Below, one piece after another: positions 31,624-41,358 of a stretch of DNA of 64,000 bases (position 1 is the stretch's first letter; each line of letters begins with the position of its first letter). This DNA comes from Blastocladiella emersonii ATCC 22665. Taxonomy: Eukaryota; Blastocladiomycota; Blastocladiomycetes; Blastocladiales; Blastocladiaceae. Location: positions 310,001 through 374,000 of the forward strand of contig JANHCV010000010.1 of NCBI GenBank assembly GCA_025594325.1, written 5' to 3'. The position numbers and the translations under genes were made by a program. The notes beneath the pieces are model-generated. The model did not search any database. It worked only from the letters and a program-made list of their open reading frames with translations, and was not told the DNA's origin.

Positions 31624-32722
31624 CGGGCGTCAAGGGCGCCGCTCCACGGACAAGTTCGACAAGCCGTTCGCGGGCGTCTCGGTCGACGGCGCGGGCGGCC
31701 TCACGCTCGGCCAGGTGCTCGCCAAAGCCGACACGCTCGCGCCCCATGGCCCGGTCCAGGTCCCGATCCCGGGCGGCCGTGACAAGATCGAGTCGCACAA
31801 GAAGAAGATTGTCGTCCGCTACGGCCAGCGCGTGTTTGTCATTGACGCCGGCGTGCGCGACTTCCTCACTGGCTTCGTCGTGCCGTTCGAGCTCGCGCGC
31901 CTGTTTTGGCGGCTCCAGTACCTCGCGTACTTGGCGGCGCAGGGTGGCGACGGCCCGTGGTCCGAGGTGCTCAAGGCGTACATTCGGTCGGCGGTCTTGC
32001 GCGTCGTCCTGACTCAGCCGCTGTTCCAGTCGCTGTCGAGTCGCGAGTTCCACCACCACGTCGGCACCGACCAGGCCCGCAACCAGCGCAAGGCGTCGCG
32101 CGCCAAGGCGGGCCTCGTACCAGGCGATGCAGCGCACGTGTGCGTTGCCAGCGACCACCGCGCGGTCGCTCGGGTCGCCACCGAGTACATGGAGGCCAAG
32201 GTAGAGGAGAGCTGCAGCCACGGCGTGTGCAGCACCAAGTTCACCAACGAGGGCCGCCGCAAGGCGTACTGGGCCGACCTCGCCCGCGCGCTGCGCGGCC
32301 ACGTCGTGCTCATCGGCCGCAAGTTCTCGGGCTTCGGCATGATCTCGGCGGCCGACAAGGGCCCCGTGGTCGAGATGGTCAAGGAGCTGCGCTTGCGCGG
32401 CGTCACCGTGTACGCCGTCGACGAGAACTAATCGAGCAAGTGGTGCGCCGCGTGTGCCATGGCCGACCCCGCCGCCGCCAAGGCCGACAAGACCAACCTG
32501 CTCGGCAAGACCAACAAGAAGGTGTACCAGACGCGCGCGTGCCGTCGCTGCGGCGTCCGCGTGCAGCGCGACCGCAACGCGGCCGTCAACATCCTCTCGT
32601 TCGCCATCAAGCAGCTCGTCTTCGAGGACCAGGCCAAGGACGCGGACGGCAACCCGCTGCCTGCCGCCCGCCCCAAGCACCGCTACCACCGCAAGCGCCG
32701 CACCACGCCCACGGTCGAGTAG
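31624..32722 (+). pseudogene. Truncated Fanzor (TnpB-like RNA-guided nuclease) with internal stop
   Basis: The frame runs from about 31624 to TAA 32429-32431, then continues without shift to TAG 32720-32722. It starts inside the wedge/RuvC part (KFDKPFAGVSVDG). The RuvC-I Asp is in VFVIDAGVRDFLTG. A helical part follows, then HVVLIGRKFSGF and VTVYAVDEN, where the TAA replaces the residue before SSKWCAAC. The zinc ribbon (SSKWCAAC, RACRRCGV) and the RuvC-III Asp (RVQRDRNAAVNI) follow. The N-terminal several hundred residues are missing and the 5' end abuts the copied LRR fragment. The stop codon lies between the putative catalytic Glu and the zinc ribbon. Fanzors are eukaryotic relatives of transposon TnpB. 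Judged inactive unless the stop is bypassed. Confidence 0.8.
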
Positions 32723-33474
32723 TCCAAGCTGTCCTTCCCTCCTCCCTCTCCCCTACTGGTACCGTACGTTGCATTGTGCAGGCGTACGTGCGTGCAGTCC
32801 TTGCTTCCAACATCCGATACTTGTGTGCTATCGGTGAGGTTGCATTGCTGATCGCTGCGGCCTGCAGCAGCGCAAACCCGCGAGATGTCCCTGCCCCTTG
32901 GGGCCGGATCACCCTCGCACGGCCTAGTGTTGGCCGGTGCCCCTTTTTCTCCGACTTTTTTGTTGTTTGATTGTAAATACGCACCTGTTCGAGCAGCTGC
33001 CGCAGCAGTACCTCGTTGGCCTTGTTTAGAACTGAGGTCATGTTGTTGTTCAGAGCTGCTTGTGACGTGAACAGAGCTGTACCCCTTGATACCATGCATA
33101 ACCTTGAGCCTCGGAATGAGAAGAAAGTGGTAGGCGCGGCGGAGGTGGCGCAACGCGTCTCCAGCGTCCATGACGCGAACTTGAAGTCCGACCTGGCCTT
33201 GACGTGGCTCGTGCTCTCGTCATGGAGCGCGACAGCGTTTCCACCGTGATCGAGTCGCATAGTTCGTGACTACTCAACAGTGAGACCTACGCAAACGTTC
33301 ACAGCAGCTCGGAGCGCGAGACGCGTCGATGTCTCGCGCCTGATCGCTGTCACACGTCGATCTGGAGACGTCTCATTTCGCGGCTGCTCCGCTCACTTCT
33401 CTCGCTCACACGACTCGACCAGTGAGTAGAAAACTGTTTGATTACTCGACTCCGTCTATCTCGCTTTCTCCGAC
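32723..33474. other. Intergenic region with duplicated segment copy 2
   Basis: No gene found. Holds 33072-33350, the partner of 28340-28625, and within it an inverted ACGCGTTGCGCCAC element (GTGGCGCAACGCGT at about 33147). Confidence 0.5.
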
Positions 33475-36400
33475 TCAATCATCGTCCTCGTCGCGCTTAC
33501 TCCGCTTCTTCTTGTCGCCCTTGGGTCCGGGCCGCCACGCGTCCTTGGCGAACTCGCCGCTCTGCACCGCGGCGCCGAAACACGCGTCGAAGACGTCAGC
33601 GTACCACTCGACGGGGACCCCGTTGATCCCGTCCTTGATGTAGTCGGGGAGCTCGGCCCAGTCGGCCTCGTTGGCCTTGGGGAACAGGATCGTGGTGACG
33701 CCGGACCGTTTCGCGGCGATGGTCTTCTCCTTGAGCCCGCCGATCTTGAGCACCTTGCCCGTGAGCGTGAGCTCGCCTGTCATGGCGATATCCTTGGGGA
33801 GCGGGGTGCGGGCCGCGAGCGAGATGAGCGCCGAGGCCATGGTGATGCCCGCCGAGGGTCCGTCCTTGGGCGTGGCGCCCTCGGGCACGTGCAGGTGGAT
33901 GTGCGCGTGGTCGAAGAACGGCAGGTCCGGGAACCGCTCGGCGACGTGCGTCTTGGCGAACGTGTAGGCGATGGACGTCGACTCCTTCATCACGTCGCCG
34001 AGCTGGCCCGTGATCTTGAACACGGGTTTCGCGTCGCGCGAGAGGGCGGATTCGAGGACCGACTCGATGTACAGCGCCGACCCGCCCATGGCGGTCCACG
34101 CGAGCCCCATGACGACGCCCGCGGGCGGGGAGTCGAACATGCGCTCGGCCTGGAACGGCGGGTTGCCGACGTAGTCCTTGAGCGTGGCGGGCGTGACGTG
34201 CACCTCGGTCGCGCCGTCGGCCACGATCCGGAACGCCGCCTTGCGGTAGATCTTCTCAATGTGCTTCTTGAGGTTGCGCACACCGGACTCGCGGCAGTAG
34301 AACCGGATCAGCTCCTCGAGCGCCTCGCGCGACACGTCGACGGGCGGGATCGGGTCGATGACGGCAGCCGCGGCGGGCGCGGGCTTGGCGGGCGACGCGG
34401 CAGCGGGCGCGGGAGCGGCGAAGGCGGATGCGGCGATATCCGATCCCTGGCTCGCCTCGGCGTCGGCCTTGGCGGACACGGCCGCGTCCTCGATGACGTC
34501 GCGGACGAGCCCGCACGCCTTCTTGGCCTGCGGGACGAGGTACCGCTCGGCGATGGCGACCTTCTCGTCGGCGACGTAGCCGGACAGCTGGATGAGTTCC
34601 ATGCGGTCGAGGAGCGGGGCGGGGATGGTCTCAGTGACGTTGGCGGTGCAGACGAAGAGGGTCTTGGAGAGGTCGATGGGGACGTCGAGGTAGTGGTCGA
34701 GGAAGGTGCCGTTCTGCTCGGGGTCGAGGAGCTCGAGGAGCGCGGACGCCGGGTCGCCCTGGTGGCCGCGGCCGAGCTTGTCGATCTCGTCAATGAGGAT
34801 CAGCGGGTTCTCGGTCTGCACCTTCTTGAGCGCCTGGACCATCTTGCCGGGCATGGCGCCGACGTAGGTGCGGCGGTGGCCCTTGATCTCGGCCACGTCG
34901 CTGAGCCCGCCAACCGAGAACCGGTAGAACTCGCGGTTGAGGGCGCGCGCAATCGATTTCCCGATACTCGTCTTGCCGACGCCCGGCGGGCCGACCAGGC
35001 AGATGATCTTGCCCTCGACGGTGCCCTTGAGCTTGCCGACGGCGATGAACTCGAGGATCCGGTCCTTGACGTCCTTGAGCCCGTAGTGGTCCTCGTCGAG
35101 GATGGTGCGGGCCTTGGGCACGTCGAGGTGCTCGTCCGAGTGCTTGCCCCACGGCAGGCACGTCAGCCAGTCGAGGTAGTTGCGGGTGACGTTGAACTCG
35201 GACGAGGCCGGGTCGAGGTGCGACAGCTTGGCCATTTCCTCGTCGACGACGGCCTGGACGGCGGGCGGCAGCGTGGCGTTGGCCATGCGCTCCTTGAACT
35301 TGTCGAGCAGCTTGTCCTTGCCGTCCGACTCGAGCCCGAGCTCCTTCTTGATGCCCTTGAGCTGCTCCATGAGGTAGTACTCGCGCTGGCGCTTCTGGAT
35401 CTTGGTCTCGACCTCCTTAGAGATCTTGGACTGCAGCTGCGCGTTGACCAGCTCCTTCTTGAGCACGTACAGCGCCTTCTGCAGGCGCTCCTCGATCACG
35501 AGCGAGTCGAGCACGCCCTGCAGCTCCTCGGCGTCGCTCCCACCCGAGACCGCGGCGGCGAAGTCGGCGAGCTTGCTCGGGTCGTCGAAGATGGTCGCCG
35601 ACGACTGCGACACGGAGAAGGCGGCGATCTGCTCGCGGAACAGCGGGTTCAGCGTCGCAATGTCCTTGAACACGGACACGATCTCGGACGTGAGCGCGCG
35701 GATCAGCTGGTTCCCGCGCTTGTACGGCTCGTCCGTGATCGGCTCGGTCCGCACCATCGACACGTCGTACTTGGACGGCAGGTACGCCTGCGGCGACGTG
35801 TCCTGGTCGACGGCGGGCGCGGGCACGGGGGTGGCGGCGGCGGCGGCGGGTGCAGCAGCAGGGGCAGCGGGCTCGGCCGAGGTAGGGGTGGCGGGCGCGA
35901 GCGTCGGTGCCGCAGTCGGCGCCGGCACGGGCTGCTCAGCGACATCCTCGACAACGACCGCCGCAGCCTTGCCGCCCTTCTTAGTCGCGAGATCCGTCGC
36001 GAGCCCGGCGATCCGGACACGCTTGTGCGGGTACAGGATCGCCGTGAGCGACGGCGTGGCGTCATCCCCAGTCGCGCCCGCGGGCGGGGTCGAGTGGTAG
36101 ACGTTGGTGATCTGGCAGAAGACGCCGACGCGGTAGATTTCGTCGAGCGAGGCGATGCGGTCCTGGTCCGCGTCCTCGTCGCGCAGCAGGACGGCGGCGA
36201 GGTACGGCTGCTGGGTGCGGGCGAGCTCCTTGATGGCGCCGATCACCTCGGGGTCCTTGATCACCACCGTCTTGTAGAAGCCCGGGAACAGCGGGCGCCG
36301 CGTGATGGGGAGCGCCATGAGGGGGGAGTACTTTTCGGGCGGCGACATGGTCTGCAGCGACGAGGACGAGGACGAGGAACCGCTGGAGGCGTCGTCGCCG

Positions 36401-36933
36401 TCGTTGGTGCCGGACCCGTTCCCGAACGCGGCGGCGAGCGCGCTCGATGCGGACGAGGAGGAAGACGAGGACGGCGACACGTTGATGGCAGTCCGGCGGC
36501 GCGGCGCGGCCGTGACGGGGTTCTCGCGCCACGACGGCTCGCCGTTGGCTGCGTCGCTGGATGGCGGGTCCTCGGGGTCGACGGGGATCCGGCGCGTGCG
36601 CCCGTTGCCCTTGCCGCCCTTGGCCTTACGGACCGCCTGCGCGGCGGCATCCGCGTCGAGGCCCTTCTTACTGCTGCCGTCCTCACCACCATCGCCGTTG
36701 CCGCTGGCTGGTGGCGCAGCTCCAGATCCAGACGACGCAGAGTCGTGCTCGCGGAGCAGCATGGCGGGCGACGGCCGGCGCGCCGACAGCGGGGTGGTCG
36801 TCGCGGACGAGAGCGCGCGCGACGAGGCGGCGGCGGCGATGGCGACGCGGGCGCGCGCGGCGGTCGCGGACCCGGCGGCGCGCAGCGCGAGGACCCGCGC
36901 GGCCGAGTGGCGCAGGCACGGGCGGAGGAGCAT
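33475..36933 (-). CDS. PIM1: Mitochondrial Lon protease (1152 aa)
   Basis: Intronless, ATG 36931-36933. The first 60 residues are Arg/Ala/Ser-rich without acids, a mitochondrial presequence. A Ser/Gly/Asp-rich stretch precedes the LON substrate-binding domain (LPITRRPLFPGFYKTVVI), which is interrupted by a Pro/Ala-rich insertion around residues 350-400. A coiled region leads to the AAA+ module: Walker A GPPGVGKTS (Lys about 654), Walker B ILIDEIDKLG, sensor segments. The C-terminal protease domain has DGPSAG (catalytic Ser about 1027) and GGLKEKTIAAKRSG (catalytic Lys about 1069). All key residues are present. Lon degrades damaged matrix proteins and helps maintain mitochondrial DNA. A second Ala-rich insertion lies between the AAA+ lid parts. 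It is the longest single-exon gene here. Confidence 0.97.
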   Translation of the reverse strand: MLLRPCLRHSAARVLALRAAGSATAARARVAIAAAASSRALSSATTTPLSARRPSPAMLLREHDSASSGSGAAPPASGNGDGGEDGSSKKGLDADAAAQAVRKAKGGKGNGRTRRIPVDPEDPPSSDAANGEPSWRENPVTAAPRRRTAINVSPSSSSSSSASSALAAAFGNGSGTNDGDDASSGSSSSSSSLQTMSPPEKYSPLMALPITRRPLFPGFYKTVVIKDPEVIGAIKELARTQQPYLAAVLLRDEDADQDRIASLDEIYRVGVFCQITNVYHSTPPAGATGDDATPSLTAILYPHKRVRIAGLATDLATKKGGKAAAVVVEDVAEQPVPAPTAAPTLAPATPTSAEPAAPAAAPAAAAATPVPAPAVDQDTSPQAYLPSKYDVSMVRTEPITDEPYKRGNQLIRALTSEIVSVFKDIATLNPLFREQIAAFSVSQSSATIFDDPSKLADFAAAVSGGSDAEELQGVLDSLVIEERLQKALYVLKKELVNAQLQSKISKEVETKIQKRQREYYLMEQLKGIKKELGLESDGKDKLLDKFKERMANATLPPAVQAVVDEEMAKLSHLDPASSEFNVTRNYLDWLTCLPWGKHSDEHLDVPKARTILDEDHYGLKDVKDRILEFIAVGKLKGTVEGKIICLVGPPGVGKTSIGKSIARALNREFYRFSVGGLSDVAEIKGHRRTYVGAMPGKMVQALKKVQTENPLILIDEIDKLGRGHQGDPASALLELLDPEQNGTFLDHYLDVPIDLSKTLFVCTANVTETIPAPLLDRMELIQLSGYVADEKVAIAERYLVPQAKKACGLVRDVIEDAAVSAKADAEASQGSDIAASAFAAPAPAAASPAKPAPAAAAVIDPIPPVDVSREALEELIRFYCRESGVRNLKKHIEKIYRKAAFRIVADGATEVHVTPATLKDYVGNPPFQAERMFDSPPAGVVMGLAWTAMGGSALYIESVLESALSRDAKPVFKITGQLGDVMKESTSIAYTFAKTHVAERFPDLPFFDHAHIHLHVPEGATPKDGPSAGITMASALISLAARTPLPKDIAMTGELTLTGKVLKIGGLKEKTIAAKRSGVTTILFPKANEADWAELPDYIKDGINGVPVEWYADVFDACFGAAVQSGEFAKDAWRPGPKGDKKKRSKRDEDDD

Positions 36934-37323
36934 CGTGGAGGTGGGTCTAGCGTCGGCGGGAGATAGGGTCTAGCCTAGAGAGTCGTGGTGCGTAAGCCGA
37001 CCGATGGTCGCGCAGCGGGGAAGCGAGCGGGACTGCGCGGACCTGGCGAGCGAGCGCGGGGAGGACTTGATCTGATCTGCGTGGCGATACGTTGCAGTGG
37101 TCGGGGTGTGCTTCCCGGTAGCGAGAGAGCACTTGCAGCAACTTAGGGAGGGGAGGACGGAAAGGCGATGGCGCAGCGATGGCGACGGGCGCCGAACGAC
37201 GCGCTTGTTGTACCCGCGCGTCACGTGGGGCACTGACAAATGCGCGGCCCGCTCGCGTCGACGCGTTTCCCGGAAGAAATCTGATGCTGCCCTGTATGCC
37301 CATACACAAACCCACTCACTCGC
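36934..37323. other. Intergenic region between CSN3 3' end and Lon promoter
   Basis: About 390 bp. It must contain the Lon promoter and the CSN3 terminator. No gene or repeat seen. Confidence 0.35.
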
Positions 37324-39268
37324 TTACGACCAGTCCATGGCGTCGCCCGCGTCGTCCATCATGCCGCCCATCATCATCCCGCCGGGGCCGCCGAGCCGGA
37401 ACCCGCCCGCGCTTGCGCCCGCCATCCCGCCCATCATCATCTCGGCGAGCGCGCCCGCCGCGCCGGCCCCACCGAGGCTGCCGGAGCGCGACGGCCCGCC
37501 GGCCTTGGCCGTGAGAACCACCTGCTTCTCGGCCGCGCGGACGCGGGCGCCGGTATCGAGGGCCTGCGCGATCCGCTGCGCGAGGCCGGCCGCGGTCGCC
37601 GCGTCGTCGAACTTGTCGTCGTCGTCGAGGAACGCGACGGTGCCGAGGGCGTCCTCGCCCATGGGGTCGTCCGCGGCAGGCTGCGGCGCGTGGCCGATCG
37701 TCGCGCGCACCTTGCCGACAGCGACCATATGCGCGACCTCGCGCTCGACCGCCGCGGCGGCGTCGCCGCCCGACGCGAACGAGGCGGCCGTCTGGCGCGC
37801 CATGTCGCGCAGGGACAGCGTCAGGTAGGTCTCGGTGAGCCGCTTGACGGCGAGCTGCGGGGCGGCGCGGACGACCTGGCGCACGAGCCCGAGGTTATCG
37901 GCGCGGGCAAACTCGGCCAGGTGCTTGTCGACGACGTGCGCGAGGCGCGCCTCGGCGTTGGTCGCGGGGCCCGACGTCAGCGCGGACCCGAGCGCCCAGT
38001 ACGCCTCGGTCGCGCCGCGCGCCATGTTGAGCACGGAACCGCCGCCGAAGGTGCCCTTGGGCAGGTCCGGCGTCTTGCCCGTGTGGATCAGGCTCACCAG
38101 GATCAGCTTCTTGAGCGCCGCCGCCTGGATGTGGCTGAGCGCCGTCGACGGCACCGCCAGCGTCTACTCGTCGATGGGGGTGAGACGTTGAGTCGGGGCG
38201 AGCGGCGGGGGTGGAACGTACGAAGCGGAAGAACTCCATGGCGCGCTGGTACTCCTTGAGCCCGGTCCACACCATGCCGCCGTAGTACTGGTACAGGAGC
38301 ACGTCGCGCACGTTGATCTAGACACCACGCATCGAGTGTGAGAGACAATCACTCGAGCGGTCAGCAAGGGACCGTACCGGCTGCTGCACCTGCTCCATGG
38401 GCGTCGTGAGCAGCGGGAGTGCCGCCTTGAAATGGTTGGCCAGAAGGCACGCCTACACTCCCTCGTGTCAGTCCCGCTCTCGCACCATCTTCGCAACAAC
38501 AAGTACCTTGAGCACGAGCTGGTGAATCGACGTGATGGCGTGCGGCTGCGCAAACTTGTGCGTGAGCGTCACGAGCGGGCGGAGCACCGCGCACGGCTAC
38601 TCGTCCCGGCGTGTCAGTGATGGTGCATCACACCGCGCCGTCACGTAATGAACGCACCGAGGTCGCGGCGCCGAGGTTGAGCAGCGCCTGTGCCATGTTC
38701 TTGGCTACACGTACGATCGAGTGTGAGCATCGCGGCGCCGATCATCCGCGCTGTGGGAGCGTACCCTGCTGCGGCGCACACCGCAGGTCCTCGCCCTGCA
38801 CTGCCTCGATAAACTCGGCCGCGTGCAGGAACACGCGCTGGCGAACGTCGGGCGCCTGGAGCGCCGCCTGGAGCAGCGACGAGCTACACAAACGCGCGTC
38901 AGGTCTCGCCCCACACACCCCACACGTCGGAAAACGCACTGGATGTACAGCAGCAGCGTGCCATGCGAGTCGACGGGGAGCGCGCGCAGGCTCTCGGGGT
39001 TGTGGATGAAGGTGCCGACGAACAGCGTCGCGTCCGTGGCGGCAAGCCGCGACACGAGGCTCGCCGCGCGCGACGCCGACATGACCGCCTCGTTGGCCTT
39101 GGCCGCCGGCTTCGCCTTGCCCTTGCCCTTCCCCTTGCCCTTGTCAGCGGGAACGGGGGCGGGCGTAGCGGCAGCGGCAGCCGAGTCGCTGCCAGCGACT
39201 GCGCGCCCGAGGTGCACGCACTCGGCGGCGGCGGCCTCGATCGACGTGTATCCCGACGAAATGGCCAT
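37324..39268 (-). CDS. CSN3: COP9 signalosome subunit 3 (531 aa)
   Basis: Seven exons: 38940-39268, 38765-38883, 38658-38704, 38507-38596, 38378-38452, 38222-38317 and 37324-38163. The six introns are 54-61 nt with GTACG, GTGCG or GTACT donors and TAG acceptors; phases all agree. The joined protein has the CSN3 signatures HAITSIHQLVLKACLLANHF, VLLYQYYGGMVWTGLKEYQR and TALSHIQAAALKKLILVSLI, followed by a PCI domain (ADNLGLVRQVV, RLTETYLTLSLRDMA). CSN3 is a scaffold subunit of the COP9 signalosome, which removes Nedd8 from cullins. The Gly/Met-rich C-terminus (GGMMMGGMMDD) is unusual. The N-terminus includes a GKGKGKGKAK run. CSN is missing or reduced in some yeasts, so its presence is informative. 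Confidence 0.92.
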
Positions 39269-39657
39269 GGTGCTTGTGTTGCGTAGAGTCGCGAAGGCTC
39301 GGCGGCTGCATCGAGTGGCGGGGTGAGTGGAAGCGGTGGGGTGCGTGGGGAGCGGAGGCGCCAGCGAGCGGCAAGGCGGCGGCGTCGGCACGGCGAGGGA
39401 GTCAGAGTCACGGAAACGAGCGACGCGTGTTATTTACAATATGAGATACTCACACAACAATTCGCGTACTCAATCCCTTGGGGACTGAATCTAGTACAGG
39501 ACCGACTGTGAAAAACGGGTTCGAACAGCCGACCACCCAAGACCACTCAGCGCGCGGACGCGCACTGGCGGCATTTCTGCCGCGGGGGTCAACACACTGC
39601 GCCCGCGAGGGCGTTGTGCGCGACACACATGGGTATGAATGCGTAGACCGAGGCGGT
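39269..39657. ncRNA. Region 3' of Fanzor, candidate guide (omega-like) RNA segment
   Basis: Fanzor and TnpB guide RNAs usually derive from sequence at and beyond the 3' end of the nuclease gene. On the minus strand, downstream of the Fanzor stop (39658-39660), I see two small stem-loops: AGACCG/CGGTCT with a CCT loop (about 39645-39659) and a 10-bp stem ATTCAGTCCC/GGGATTGAGT with a CAA loop (about 39468-39491, two G-U pairs). The part near 39269 is CSN3 promoter. No homologous copy is available to prove a conserved RNA, so this is only a position-based candidate. Confidence 0.2.
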
Positions 39658-41331
39658 CTACTGGTGCGCTGCTGACGAACCCGTCCCCACGGCCGGGCCC
39701 GCGGGATCCGCGGCGGCGGCGGCTTGGGCTTGAGCGTGAGCTTGGCCGCGGCCATTGTCGGTGAGGTTGTTGGGGTCGAGCGTGAAGCCGAAGATGTTGA
39801 CGGCGGCGTTCTGGTCCCGTTGGACGTGCACGCCGCAGCGGGGGCAGGCGCGCTTCTGGTACCAGGCCTTGTCCTTCTTCTTGCCGGTCAGCTTGAGCTC
39901 TGAGTCGTCTGACTCCTTGCACCGGGGCTTGGGGCCGACGACGTAGCACGCCGCGCACCACTTGGACGAGTAGTGCTCCGAGACAATGTACGTCGGGATG
40001 CGCGCGGCGCGCAGGTGGTGGATCAGCTTCTTGACTGGGGCGCTGAGCTTGCACGAGAGGACGCTGAAGCCCTGGAACGCTGAGCTGATGACGACGACCG
40101 TGTCGCGCAGCGAGTATGTGAGCTCGGCCCACCACCGACGTTCCTGCAACTCGTTGAAGAACCGGAGCCGCGCCACGCGGTTGTTGAAGGCCTCAGCCAG
40201 CTGCATGTCGAGCGTCTCGACGAGGAACTTGGCGAACTTGATGGGGTCCTTGGCGTACTGCGACAGCTTGGCGTAGACCTTGTGCAGGCCGTACTCCTTG
40301 GCCCACAGCTTGCGGCACTTGGTCATGGTGTGGTGGCCGACGTCGTTGTGGAACTTCTTGGTCAAGCACGACCATAACAGCGCCTTGCAGCGCACAATGA
40401 CCGACATGACGCCGCGGGCGACCTTGCCAACCTGCTTCATGAGGTCCGAGTCCTTGAGCGCGGCGGCGCAGTTGACGAGGCCAACGAGCCGCTTGTGGGC
40501 GGCGCGGTGCTCAGGCGTGAGGACGAGGGCCTTGTAGATGTCGCGCTTGCTGGGGTCCATCCACACCTCGACCTTGCCGTTGGGGTTTGGGATCTGGCCG
40601 ACGTGCACGCCAAGCGGGTTGCGGCAGCCGGGAATTGGCGGCCGCAAAGGCAATGATGACAAGGATGACAACAACGGCGAGGTGGGCTTGTGCTTGGCCT
40701 TGGACACGACCTTCTTGAACATGGCGTCGCCGCGGCGGTTGATGCGCTTGAAGGCACCCTTGGACTTGGCCTTGGCCTTGGCCTTGGTCAGCACCTCCTC
40801 GCGCCTGTCCTTGGACTCCTTTGGCCAAATGCCGCCCTTGTACCCGACCACGCGCGCCGTGTAGCCGTCGGTGAAGAACACGCCATTGAACTTGTTCTTG
40901 ACAGGCACGCCGTCCTTGAGCTTGCGCAGGATCGAGGGCTTGAGGATACCGTTGAAGCGCGACACGAGGAGGTCCCAGTGCGCCTGCACATTCTTGGCAA
41001 TGATCGGGGCGTTGCGGGCGATGTGGGCGGCCTTCTCCTAAGGCTTCTCGCTGTCCTCGACAGGCTCAATCGGGTCTGACTGGGCCTTATTGACGTACTC
41101 GCGCAGCTTGAAACCCTTGGCGCCGAGGAGCTTGTGCACAGCCTCGCCGTCAAACTGGACCATGGGCCGGCTGATGACAAGCTCGGGGATGAGCTTCATT
41201 GAGACTGGCCCATACTTAAACCTCGACACCTAGGGAACAATTGAGCTTGTACTCAACGCAACTCCCAACTTCAAGCTTGTTCCGCACACTGTTTGCGCTC
41301 CGCCAAAGCTGGACGAGGGGTACTGGACCAT
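39658..41331 (-). CDS. Fanzor: TnpB-like RNA-guided nuclease, possibly with two short introns
   Basis: The main frame covers 39658-41037. It is preceded, in the same frame, by 41041-41229 after a TAG (41038-41040) and by 41230-41331 after another TAG. Both TAGs sit at good CCTAG/CCTTAG acceptors, so each may end a short intron; otherwise they are nonsense codons. The ATG is at 41329-41331. Features: KFNGVFFTDGYTARVV, RuvC-I Asp in VWMDPSKRD (codon near 40556), a long helical part, VVVISSAFQGFSVL without the usual RuvC-II Glu, the alternative Glu in YIVSEHYSSK (near 39977), zinc ribbon CAAC/CPRC and RuvC-III Asp in HVQRDQNAAVNI (near 39815). All three acidic residues and four Cys are present, so the nuclease core may be active. 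The start codon lies 8 bp from the transposon TIR. Confidence 0.8.
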
Positions 41332-41338
41332 AAGCGAC

Positions 41339-41358
41339 GCATCGCAAAACCTGCAGCA
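41339..41358 (+). repeat. Left terminal inverted repeat of the transposon
   Basis: 20 bp, perfect inverse of 46445-46464. Confidence 0.9.

Noticed and set aside
33889..36966. 1025-codon open frame on the plus strand
   Set aside because: It is the exact antisense of the Lon gene; long shadows are expected at this GC content. Its translation is Arg/Val/Leu/Glu-rich and has no domain.
39515..39535. GGGTTCGAACAGCC, resembling a tRNA T-loop (B box)
   Set aside because: The flanking five bases do not pair into a T-stem, and no A box, anticodon arm or acceptor stem fits.
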